Shown piece after piece: positions 42,570 through 54,639 of a stretch of 64,000 nucleotides of DNA (within the stretch, counting starts at the first letter, position 1; every line of letters begins with the position of its first letter). Under the pieces are notes generated by a model. It was not told where the DNA came from and did no database searches. It saw nothing but the letters and a program-made list of their open reading frames with translations. The stretch spans positions 4,674,645 to 4,738,644 of the forward strand of contig NC_066577.1 in the NCBI RefSeq assembly GCF_024679095.1, read 5' to 3'. The stretch comes from Eriocheir sinensis (taxonomy: Eukaryota; Arthropoda; Malacostraca; Decapoda; Varunidae). The position numbers were made by a program, and so were the translations under genes.

Positions 42570-45500
42570 TGTTATGGGCGTTCTGTGTTACAAGCCTAGG
42601 CTTCTACACCCCAAAAAGTTATAAATTAATGGCCCTTCTCCTTTGTTGTTTGCTTGCAACAATAAACTATCAATCAATGTTGAATTATATAAAATAACCT
42701 TACAGGAAGCTATAATCATAATCCATAAGGTCTGTATATAAATAAAGTTAGGAAGATAGCTTAGTCTGTGCTGCAATTTTAGGAAGGCATATGCGCTGTG
42801 TATGCTAGGAGCCATCTACGTTATAACAAACAACACTAACACTAAATAACATAAAATAACATTGAATAAAGCTAGAATAACGTTAGGAAAAGCGTGGAGA
42901 TTAGCAGAATATCACAGTCCCTGCTGCAATGTACGTTACGGGTGCTCTGTATTATAACAAACAACATTATATAACACTAAATAACATAAAATAACATTGA
43001 ATAAAGCTACAATAACGTTAAAAAAAGCATGTAGATGAAGTTAGGAGAATATCATAGTCCCTGCTGCAATGTTAAGGGTGCTTTGTATCTGCTAGGAGCC
43101 CTCTACGTTATAGCAAACAACACTAACACTAAATAACATAAAATAACATTGAATAAAGCTACAATAACGTTAGGAAAAGCGTGTAGATGAAGTTAGGAGA
43201 ATATCATAGTCCCTGCTGCAATGTTAGGGGTGCTCTGTATGTGCCAGCTAGGAGGCCTCTACGTTATAACAAACACTTTAACACTAAATAACATAAAATA
43301 ACATTGAATTAAGCTAGAATAACGTTAGGAAAAGCGTGGAGATAAAGTTAGCAGAATATCATAGTCCCTGCTGCAATGTACGTTAGGGGTGCTCTGTATT
43401 ATAACAAACAACATTATATAACACTAAATAACATAAAATAACATTGAATTAAGCTAAAATAACGTTAGGAAAAGCATGTAGATGAAGTTAGCAGAATATC
43501 ATAGTCCCTGCTGCAATGTTAAGGGTGCTTTGTATCTGCTAGGAACCCTCTACGTTATAACAAACAACACTTTAACACTAAATAACATAAAATAACATTG
43601 AATAAAGCTACAATAACGTTAGGAAAAGCGTGTAGATGAATTTAGCAGAATATCATAGTCCCTGCTGCAATGTTAGGGGTGCTCTGTATGTGCCAGCTAG
43701 GAGGCCTCTACGTTATAACAAACAACACTTTAACACTAAATAACATAAAATAACATTGAATTAAGCTAAAATAACGTTAGAAAAAGCGTGTGGATGAAGT
43801 TAGGAGAATATCATAGTCCCTGCTGCAATGCTAAGGGTGCTTTGTATTTGCTAAGAACCCTCTACGTTAATTATAACAAACAACATTTTAACACTAAATA
43901 ACATAAAATAACATTGAATCTAGCTATAATAACGTTAGAAAAAGCGTGTAGGTGAATAGCAGAATATAACAGTCCATTTCATGTTATGGGTACTTCTGCG
44001 CGTCTTAGTATGTATAGAACCCCTGCTGAAGAATTAAGATATATGTAAACACTATCACTAGCAACAGAATAATACATAAACCATAAATAAAACTGAAATA
44101 ACGTTAGGAAAGTCGTAAATAGGGTAAGTAAGGAGAATATCACAGTCCCCGGTACAAACTCGGGAGTGTTGTGTATTTGCAAGGAGCCCTCTACGTTATA
44201 ACGAACAATATTATGCTACCTAACTAACAAATAACAAAAAAGCTGAAATAACGTTAAATTTGGTCTGTACATAACATTACATAAGCATATAAAATTAGAA
44301 GAAGAATTATATAGTCCCTGGTACAATCTCGATCATGCTCTGTGTACGTGTTAGGAGCCATGTCTATATACACTCCAGAGAGTAATATAATAACGTTGAA
44401 TTACACATGATATACCACTAAACCAAGCTAAAATAATATGACATAAGGCCTGCATATAAGGTTAGAAGAATGTTTTAGTCCCCGGTACAATATCATGGGT
44501 GCTCTGTGTGTTAGGATCGAGCCTCCTACACCCCATAAAGTAATATAATAACGTTGAATTACACATATACCACATAAACCAAGCTAAAATAGTATTACAT
44601 AAGGCCTGCATATAGGGTTAGAACAATGTTTTAGTCCCCGGTACAATCTCGTGCTCTGTGTAATACGTGTTAGGAGCCATCTTTACACCCCAGAAAGTAA
44701 TATAATAACGTTGAATTACACATATACCACTAAACCAAGCTAAAATAACATTACATAAGGCCTGCATATATAGGCTTAGAAGAATGTTTTAGTCCCCGGT
44801 ACAATCTGAAGGGTGCTCTGCGTGTTAGGAGCCCGCTACACCCCAGAAAGTAATATAATAACGTTCAATTATATAAAACAACACTAAATAAAGCTAATAT
44901 AAAGTTAGGAAAGGCGTTCAGGTGGAGTTATTGGGATTTAATTAGAGTCCGCGGCCCAATCTGAAGGGTGCTGTGTGCGTTATATATATAGGAGCCATCC
45001 ACCTTATAACAAACAATATTATACCGTACGTAACTAACAAATAATATCAATTAAAGTAATTAGGAAAGGGGAATAAAGTTAAAAGAATATTATAGTCCCC
45101 GGTACGTACAATCTCAAGGGTTGTGTGTGCAATAGGATTGATTGATTGATAATATAATACCATATATCAGAGGACATCAGAGGACACAACATATGATTAA
45201 ATAGAGGTAAAATAACATTGAATTTGTTCCATATATATAGTTAAAAGAATAGATTACACTCGGTACAATTTGCTGGGTGCTATACATGTGTGTTAATTAG
45301 CCCTTTACCATATGCAGTTAATACCATAACAGCTGAAAACACACAATATATGATTAAATAAAGCTAAAATAACGTTGAATTAGGTCCGTAAAGGAATGGC
45401 CCAGTCCCCGGTGCAGTGTCCCTGTGCTCTGTGTGGCAGGAGCCCTCTACCCTATAACAATTAATATTACAACAGCTGAAAACACACCATATATGATTAA

Positions 45501-47070
45501 ATAAAGCTAAAATAACGTTGAATTAGGTCTGTATAGGAATGGCCCAGTCCCCGGTGCAGTGTCCCTGTGCTCTGTGTGGCAGGAGCCCTCTACCCTATAA
45601 CAATTAATATTACAACAGCTGAAAACACACCATATATGATTAAATAAAGCTAAAATAACGTTGAATTAGGTCCACATATAGAGTGATTGGAATGGTCCAG
45701 TCCCCGGTCCACTCTGAAGGGTGCTGTGTGTTAGGAGCCCTCTACCCTGTGACGATTAATATTACAGCAGCTGAAAACACACCATATATGATTAAATAAA
45801 GCTAAAATAACGTTGAATTAGGTCCGTAAAGGAATGGCCCAGTCCCCGGTGCAGTGTCCCTGTGCTCTGTGTGGCAGGAGCCCTCTACCCTATAACAATT
45901 AATATTACAACAGCTGAAAACACACCATATATGATTAAATAAAGCTAAAATAACGTTGAATTAGGTCTGTATAGGAATGGCCCAGTCCCCGGTCCACTCT
46001 GAAGGGTGCTGTGTGGCAGGAGCCCTCTACCCTATAACAATTAATACTATAACATCAGAGAACACACCATATGATTAAATAAAGGTTAAATAACGTTGAA
46101 TAAGACGTGTATATATAGAGTGATAGGAATGGCCCAGTCCCCGGTCCACTCTGAAGGGTGCTGTGTGTTAGGAGCCCTCTACCCTGTGACGATTAATACT
46201 ATAACATCAGAGAACACACCATATATGATTAAATAAAGCTAAAATAACGTTGAATTATAGGTCCACATATAGAGTGATTGGAATGGTCCAGTCCCCGGTC
46301 CACTCTGAAGGGCGCTGTGTGTTAGGAGCCCTCTACCCTGTGACGATTAATACTATAACATCAGAGAACACACCATATATGATTAAATAAAGCTAAAATA
46401 ACGTTGAATAAGACGTGTATATATAGAGTGATAGGAATGGTCCAGTCCCCGGTCCACTCTGAAGGGTGCTGTGTGTTAGGAGCCCTCTACCCTATAACAA
46501 TTAATATTACAGCAGCTGAAAACACACCATATATGATTAAATAAAGCTAAGATAACGTTGAATTAGGTCCATATTTAAAGTTATAGGAATGCTCTAGTCC
46601 CCGGTCCACTCTGAAGGGTGCTGTGTTTGGAGCCCTCTACCCTGTGACGATTAATATTACAGCAGCTGAAAACACACCATATATGATTAAATAAAGCTAA
46701 AATAACGTTGAATTAGGTCCATATTTAAAGTTATAGGAATGGTCCAGTCCCCGGTCCACTCTGAAGGGTGTTGTGTGTTAGGAGCCCTCTACCCTATAAC
46801 AATTAATACTACAACACCAGATAACACCACATATGATTAAATAAAGCTAAAATAACGTTGAATTAGGTCTGTATAGGAATGGCCCAGTCCCCGGTGCAGT
46901 GTCCCTGTGCTCTGTGTGGCAGGAGCCCTCTACCCTATAACAATTAATATTACAACAGCTGAAAACACACCATATATGATTAAATAAAGCTAAAATAACG
47001 TTGAATTAGGTCTGTATAGGAATGGCCCAGTCCCCGGTGCAGTGTCCCTGTGCTCTGTGTGGCAGGAGCC
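42570..47070. repeat. About 140-175 bp satellite array, roughly 30 units
   Basis: Every unit carries AATAAAGCTAAAATAACGTT, TAGTCCC.GGT or TAGTCCCTGCTGCAATGTTA, then a variant GTGCTCTGTGTG segment and GGAGCCCTCTAC. Unit variants are arranged in zones: CCTGCTGCAATG type in 42.6-44.0 kb, CCCCGGTACAATCT type in 44.1-45.2 kb, and CCCCGGTCCACTCT and GTGCAGTGTCCCTG types interleaved in 45.3-47.07 kb. No coding sequence. Confidence 0.9.
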
Positions 47071-47215
47071 CTCTGGTGGCCGGCGTGGCAAGGCCTGGCA
47101 TTATTCGTATCCTTCCAAGGACGACAAAATCACCGTGGTTTGCCTCGAGTGCCCAGCGTGTCACGACCAGCATGGTGTGAACGGTGCCCGGGGACCATGT
47201 GGTGTAGGTGAGACA
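47071..47215 (+). other. Possible exon at the end of the satellite array
   Basis: Satellite sequence ends at GGAGCCCTCT and is replaced by about 145 bp of mixed, CpG-containing sequence that is open in one frame (RRGKAWHYSYPSKDDKITVV then CLECPACHDQHGVNG) and runs into GTGTAG|GTGAGA, a fair splice donor. The AG before it (GTGTGGCAG) belongs to the satellite unit. It could be a coding or 5' UTR exon of the plus-strand gene that continues at 57763. I recognise no domain. Confidence 0.3.
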
Positions 47216-47329
47216 AGTGGCGGGCGGGCGTGGGCGCGGGGAGGCGTGTGTGAGGGCGTGTGAGGCGGCCTTCCCCTGCCACACACCTAACTATTGATTA
47301 TTTGCCTAGGCCGCCTCTACATGGTGGCT

Positions 47330-47728
47330 AGGGCGCTATGGTGGGCGTGAGGGCGTGGGTGTGGGGGTATGGGCGTGGGGGTGTGGGCGTGGGTCTTCCG
47401 GGGTGGCTGTGGGCGTGGGTGTTTGGGTTATGTGTGTGTTTGTGTGCGTGTGTGTGTGTGTGTGTGTATGTGTGCGACCGCCATGCGTGTGTGTGTGTGT
47501 GTGTGTGTTTGTGTGCTTACGTGGACGGTTTGTGGGTGTGGGTGTGTTTGTGTGCGTGTGCGTGTGTGTATGTGCGTGTGTGTGTGTTCGTGTGCGTGTG
47601 GTTTCCATGGGTGCACACGGCTGGCTGGCTGGGCTCATGTCACCCGTGTGTGTGTGTGTGTGTGTGTGTGCGTGTGTGTACACCTAGTTGCTGTGTACAG
47701 TGTTTGAGGTAATCTTGTGTACGTATTT

Positions 47729-47762
<34 letters not shown>

Positions 47763-47864
47763 ATACATTAGTGCATGTGTGTGTGTGTGTGTGTGTGGGT
47801 TAGTTTACATACATGATTGGATGGATGTGTGTGTGTGTCTGTGTATGTGTGTGTGTGTATTTGG

Positions 47865-47914
<50 letters not shown>

Positions 47915-48260
47915 TTGGGTATGTGTGTGTGTGTGCGTGTGTGTGTATTTGGGTATGTGTGTGTGTATGTATAAGTTTGGATTGATATGCTTGTGTGTGT
48001 GTGTGTGTATGTGTGTGTGTATATAAGTTTGGATGGATATGTTTGTGTGTGTGTGTGTTTGTATGTGAATGTGTATGTGTGTGTGTGTGTATTTGGGTAT
48101 GTGTGTGTGTATGTATAAGTTTGGATGGATATGCTTGTGTGTGTGTGTGTGTGTGTGTATTTGTGTATGTGTGTGTGTGTGTGTATATAAGTTTGGATAG
48201 ATATGTTTGTGTGTGTGTGTTTGTATGTGAATGTGTGTGCATGTGTGTGTGTGTGATCAT
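47330..48260. repeat. GT-rich region with nested 60-130 bp repeats
   Basis: Runs of GT are interrupted by TATTTGGGTATG and ATAAGTTTGGATGGATATG cassettes repeated several times. Long Val/Cys frames are artefacts. Confidence 0.95.
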
Positions 48261-48419
48261 TCTTACATATAAATTATTTCTCCTTAATATAAACCTTCCA
48301 ATTTCACTCATTCTCATCCTCCATCTTGGATTTACACACTTGTCACACACAGGATATCAGACAGACTCAAACTGCCCTTTAAACATAACAAACCGAACAG
48401 TCTTAACAACCTACACTAA

Positions 48420-51400
48420 ACTAATTAACTAAACTTGTGAATATTCCTCCCTTGAACAGTCACTACCACAAGCTCAATCCATTTACTAATATTTCCCTGT
48501 TGACAAGTACACATTCTGACCTCTATTATCTAACTTATGGTCGTGTTCTGTTGTTGAAGCATCCCGGGTCAGGTTATATTAGGTTAGGTTACATTGTTAG
48601 GTTTAGTTATGTTAAGTTTGTTACGATAAGTATGTGTGATATGTTCCTCGCTGTGATGTTGTTAGTGGTGTCAGACATGGCTACACTCATATCCAAATTC
48701 CACAACTAACTTAACTTACTGTGAATATTCCTCCCCTGAACAGTCACTACCACAAGCTCAATCCATTTACTAATATTTCCCTGTTGACAAGTACACATTC
48801 TGACATCTCTATTATCTAACTTATGGCCGTGTTCTCTTGTTGAAGCATCCCGGGTCAGGTTATATTACGTTAGGTTACATTCGGTTAGGTTTAGTTATGT
48901 TAGGTTTGTTAAGTTTGTTATGATAAGTATGTGTGATATGTTCCTCGCTGTGATGTTGTTAGTGGTGTCAGACATGGCTACACTCATATCCAAATTCCAC
49001 AACTAATTAAACTTACTTGTGAATATTCCTCCCTGAACAGTCTTTACCACAAGCTCAATCCACTTGCTAATATTTCCCTGTTGACAAGTACACATTCTGA
49101 CATCTCTATTATCTAACTTATGGTTGTGTCCTCTTGTTGAAGCATCCCGGGTCAGGTTATATTAGGTTAGGTTACATTCAGTTAGGTTTAGTTATGTTAG
49201 GTTTGTTAAGTTTGCTATGATAAGTATGTGTGATATGTTCCTCGCTGTGATGTTGTTAGTGGTGTCAGACATGGCTACACTCATATCCATATTCCACAAC
49301 TAACTAAACTTACTTGTGAATATTCCTCCCCTGAACAGTCACTACCACAAGCTCAATCCACTTGTTAATATTTCCCTGTTGACAAGTACACATTCTGACA
49401 TCTCTATTATTTAACTTATGGCCGTGTCCTCTTGTTGAAGCATCCCGGGTCAGGTTATATTAGGTTAGGTTACATTCAGTTAGGTTTAGTTATGTTAGGT
49501 TTGTTAAGTTTGTTATAAGTATGTGTGATATGTTCCTCACTGTGATGTTGTTAGTGATGTCAGACATGGCTACACTCATATCCATATTCCACAACTAACT
49601 TAACTTACTTGTGAATATTCCTCCCTGAACAGTCTTTGCCGTAAGCTCAATCCTTTTGCTAATATTTCCCTGTTGACAAGTACACATTCTGACATCTCTA
49701 TTATCTAACTTATGGTCGTGTTCTCTTGTTGAAGCATCCCGGGTCAGGTTATATTAGGTTAGGTTACATTCAGTTAGGTTTAGTTATGTTAGGTTTGTTA
49801 AGTTTGTTATGATAAGTATGTGTGATATGTTCCTCACTGTGATGTTGTTAGTGGTGTCAGACATGGCTACACTCATATCCATATTCCCCAACTAACTAAA
49901 CTTACTTGTGAATATTCCTCCCCTGAACAGTCACTACCACAAGCTCAATCCACTTGTTAATATTTCCCTGTTGACAAGTACACATTCTGACATCTCAATT
50001 ATCTAACTTATGGTTGTGTCCTCTTGTTGAAGCATCCCGGGTCAGGTTATATTAGGTTAGGTTATATTCGGTTAGGTTTAGTTATGTTTGGTTTGTTAAG
50101 TTTGTTATGATAAGTATGTGTGATATGTTCCTCGCTGTGATGTTGTTAGTGGTGTCAGACATGGCTACACTCATATCCATATTCCACAACTAACTTAACT
50201 TACTGTGAATATTCCTCCCCTGAACAGTCACTACCACAAGCTCAATCCATTTACTAATATTTCCCTGTTGACAAGTACACATTCTGACATCTCTATTATC
50301 TAACTTATGGCCGTGTTCTCTTGTTGAAGCATCCCGGGTCAGGTTATATTAGGTTAGGTTACATTCAGTTAGGTTTAGTTATGTTAAGTTTGTTATGATA
50401 AGTATGTGTGATATGTACCTCGCTGTGATGTTGTTAGTGGTGTCAGACATGGCTACACTCATATCCAAATTCCCCAACTAACTTAACTTACTGTGAATAT
50501 TCCTCCCTGAACAGTCTTTGCCGTAAGCTCAATCCTTTTGCTAATATTTCCCTGTTGACAAGTACACATTCTGACATCTCTTATTTAACTTATGGCCGTG
50601 TCCTCTTGTTGAAGCATCCCGGGTCAGGTTATATTAGGTTAGGTTACATTCAGTTAGGTTTAGTTATGTTAGGTTTGTTATGATAAGTATGTGTGATATG
50701 TTCCTCGCTGTGATGTTAGTGGTGTCAGACATGGCTACACTCATATCCAAATTCCACAACTAATTAAACTTACTTGTGAATATTCCTCCCCTGAAAAGTC
50801 TTTGCCGTAAGCTCTATCCACTTGCTAATATTTCCCTGTTGACAAGTACACATTCTGACATCTCTATTATTTAACTTATAGCAGTGTCCTCTTGTTGAAG
50901 CATCCCGGGTCAGGTTATATTAGGTTAGGTTACATTCAGTTAGGTTTAGTTATGTTAAGTTTGTTATGATAAGTATGTATGATATGTACCTCGCTGTGAT
51001 GTTGTTAGTGGTGTCAGACATGGCTACACTCATATCCATATTCCCCAACTAACTTAACTTACTGTGAATATTCCTCCCTGAACAGTCACTACCACAAGCT
51101 CAATCCACTTGTTAATATTTCCCTGTTGACAAGTACACATTCTGACATCTCTATTATCTAACTTATGGCTGTGTTCTCTTGTTGAAGCATCCCGGGTCAG
51201 GTTATATTAGGTTAGGTTACATTCGGTTAGGTTTAGTTATGTTAGGTTTGTTATGATAAGTATGTGTGATATGTTCCTCGCTGTGATGTTGTTAGTGGTG
51301 TCAGACATGGCTACACTCATATCCATATTCCCCAACTAACTTAACTTACTGTGAATATTCCTCCCTGAACAGTCTTTGCCGTAATCTCAATCCTTTTGCT

Positions 51401-52160
51401 AATGTTTCCCTGTTGACAAGTACACATTCTGACATCTCTATTATCTAACTTATGGCCGTGTTCTCTTGTTGAAGCATCCCGGGTCAGGTTATATTAGGTT
51501 AGGTTACATTCAGTAGGGGTTTTAGTTATGTTAGGTTTGAAATGTTTGTGATAATGTTCATATGTTCCTCGTGATGTTGTTGTTAGTATAGTGGACAGAC
51601 ACATATATCCATATCATACATTCCAACAAAACTAATTGTGAATATTCCTCCTCCCCAGTCACTACCCATTTGCTAATATTTCCCTGTTGACAAGTACACA
51701 TTCTGACATCTCTTATTTAACATATGGCCGTGTCCTCTTGTTGAAGCATCCCGGGTCAGGTTATATTAGGTTAGGTTACATTCAGTTAGGTTTAGTTATG
51801 TTAGGTTTGTTAAGTTTGTTATGATAAGTATGTGTGATATGTTCCTCGCTGTGATGTTGTTAGTGGTGTCAGACATGGCTACACTCATATCCATATTCCA
51901 CAACTAATTAAACTTACTTGTGAATATTCCTCCCCTGAAAAGTCTTTACCACAAGCTCAATCCACTCACTAATATTTCCCTGTTGACAAGTACACATTCT
52001 GACATCTCTATTATTTAACTTATGGTCGTGTTCTCTTGTTGAAGCATCCCGGGTCAGGTTATATTAGGTTAGGTTACATTCGGTTAGGTTTAGTTATGTT
52101 AGGTTTGTTAAGTTTGTTATGATAAGTATGTGTGATATGTTCCTCGCTGTGACGTTGTTA
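48420..52160. repeat. 286-298 bp satellite array, 13 units
   Basis: Marker CATCCCGGGTCAGG recurs at 48560, 48846, 49143, 49441, 49735, 50033, 50330, 50615, 50901, 51188, 51475, 51747 and 52045. Each unit holds a short block of TTAGG-like motifs (TATATTAGGTTAGGTTACAT, GGTTAGGTTTAGTTATG) and CTGTTGACAAGTACACATTC. Degenerate pieces continue to about 52500. Confidence 0.95.
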
Positions 52161-52624
52161 GTTGTGGCAGAGAAAGCAACACTCTTTGCCGCAAGCCTAC
52201 TCCACTTGCTTATGTTTTCCTGTTGACAAGTACACATTCTGACATCTCTATCATCTTGCTAATGTAGATATTGCTGTGATCTCTCGTTGAACCCTCATCC
52301 TACCTGCACACAGCCCCTTCCCAAGCAGCCCCTCAGCCCTTTCAAGTCAGGGAAAACTCTATATTATTCTGACATTGCTTATCATTTTGTTAACTTATTG
52401 CTGTCATCTTGTGCAACCATCTCACACACACGCACCCTCCCTGCCCCTACCCAGCCCTCTCAAGGTGTGGAAATCTATACATCCTGACATCTCTTACTAA
52501 TGTTGTTATTAACTTTTCAACATGTTAATGGCTAATATTGAAATAAGGTCTGCCATCACATGAACATAATATTGCCTTTGTGTTTGTTTATCTGAGTGCA
52601 GCTCTGTAACAATAGTCCAACACA

Positions 52625-52770
52625 AATTTGAAGTCAGTATGGGTGGGGCCCGAACCTCCTCACAGGGTCACAAAAGTACCCATGGAAATACAAAGAAATC
52701 CTATGAAGGTCTTGTCAGATACGTAAGCTTGGGCGCCGAAGTGTTTAAAAATACGGCTCCTTAAGTTTAT
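52625..52770 (+). mobile_element. Family W fragment
   Basis: AGGGTCACAAAAGTACCCAT, CTATGAAGGTCTTGTCAGAT and the W terminus GGGCGCCGAAGTGTTTAAAA + ATACGG. Confidence 0.6.
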
Positions 52771-52774
52771 ACCC

Positions 52775-53960
52775 TTCTGAAATGTCACAATGGGGTCATG
52801 CCTGCTAACTGACAACAATGGCTTACTGACAGTTCGCTAGCCTCAAGCCATGGGGATCTCAGCCTCTGCATCCTTCCTACTTACATTTTATGCCCTCCTG
52901 AAATGTCACAATGGGGTAATTTCTGCTACCTGACAACAATGCCTTCCTACAATATGGCTGACAGACAGTTCATTGGCTAAAATTGTGATGGTCCCGGCCT
53001 TTCCATCCTTACGACTCCACGATTTGCACCTCCCAGAAATGTCAAACTGGGGTCATTTCTGCCAACTGAATAAATGTCTTCCTACAACAATATAGCTGAC
53101 AGACAGTTCACTAGCTTCACACCACACAGATCCCAGCCTCTCTATCCTTCCTATCTCCATTGCCAGCTTAATTCCCTCCTGAAATGTCAAACTGGGGTCA
53201 TTTCTGCAAACTGAATAGATGTCTTCCTGCAACCATATAGCTGACAGACAGTTCACTAGCTTCACACCACACAGATCCCAGCCTCTCCATCCTTCCTATC
53301 TCCATGGCCAGCTTAATTCCCTCCTGAAATGTCAAACTGGGGTCATTTCTGCTACCTGACAACAATGCCTTCCTTTAATATGGCTGACAGACAGTTCATT
53401 GGCTCAAATTGTGATGGTCCTGGCCTCTCCATCCTTACGACTCCACGATTTGCACCTCCCAGAAATGTCAAACTGGGGTCATTTCTGCTAACTGAATAAA
53501 TGTCTTCCTACAACAATATGGCTGACAGACAGTTCGCTAGCTTCAAACCACACAGATCCCAGCCTCTCTATCCTTCCTATCTCCATTGCCAGCTTAATTC
53601 CCTCCTGAAATGTCAAACTGGGGTAATTTTTGCTACCTGACAACAATGTCTTCCTACAACAATATAGCTGACAGACAGTTCGCTAGCTTCAAACCACACA
53701 GATCCCAGCCTCTCTATCCTTCCTATCTCCATGGCCAGCTTAATTCCCTCCTGAAATGTCAAACTGGGGTCATTTCTGCTACCTGACAACAATGCCTTCC
53801 TATAATACAGCACATTGACAGTTCATTGGTTCAAATTGTGATGGTCCCGGCCTCTCCATCCTTACGACTCCACGATTTGCACCTCCCAGAAATGTCAAAC
53901 TGGGGTCATTTCTGCTAACTAACAACAAATGCCTTCCTACAATACAGCAGACAGTTCATT
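52775..53960. repeat. 143-146 bp satellite array, about eight units
   Basis: The unit contains GAAATGTCAAACTGGGGTCA, GCTGACAGACAGTTCACTAG and CCAGCCTCTCTATCCTTCC. Two unit types (with CACACCACACAGATCC or TGGTCCCGGCCTCTCC) alternate irregularly. Confidence 0.9.
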
Positions 53961-54229
53961 GTTAAGTAAAGAGTAGCCAAAAGAGAGGTCAATTTCAGGT
54001 TAGTTAGAAGTGTTCAAAGTGTTGGATGTTTACAGTTAAATCAACATGTTACAAACTCGGTTGGAAAAACTTACGTAAAAAAATCAACCAAACCAAGTGA
54101 CCAAGCCTTGAAAAACAGGTCAAGAAAGACGTATCAGATAAATTTGTGTTGGCGAAGACTAATACCTCCTTTAAAACAATCATGTGTTAGGTTAGGCTAA
54201 ATTATATCCATTGCATCTGACTTAGGGCC

Positions 54230-54490
54230 ACTTTCACAGTTCGCCAAACCAATACCAAAGACTGAAAATTCCTTGTGTCGTGTTGTGTGTTCCTGCCTAC
54301 GACTTGAATTCTTTCAAGAGGAGGGTATCAGGACACCTCTTCTCCCAAAATTGACCTCTCTTTCGGCCACCTCTTTGGATTCTTTTTAGGAGCAGCGAGT
54401 AGTGGGCTTTTTTTTTTATTATTGTTTCCTTTTTTTGTGTGTGTGTGTGTGTGTGTGCCCTTGAGCTGTCTCCTCTGTTGTAAAAAAAAA
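54230..54490 (+). repeat. Hairpin MITE arm followed by RT end and family R tail
   Basis: 54232-54290 resembles the arm of the 10433 hairpin. 54295-54490 is CCTGCCTACGACTTGAATTC, the R tail with a (GT)n run inside it, and poly-A. 53961-54229 shows nothing else. Confidence 0.6.
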
Positions 54491-54639
54491 TAATTGAAGT
54501 TCGGAAATATGAGGAAGCTATACGGGGAATCTCTCATGTGTCTGGTGTTGCATCGAAAACCTAACCATTGTGGAGTATACGTAGAAGATTAAATAGTTTG
54601 GTTCCGGGAATTACCAAGCCACTGTGTTGGGTTTGATCT

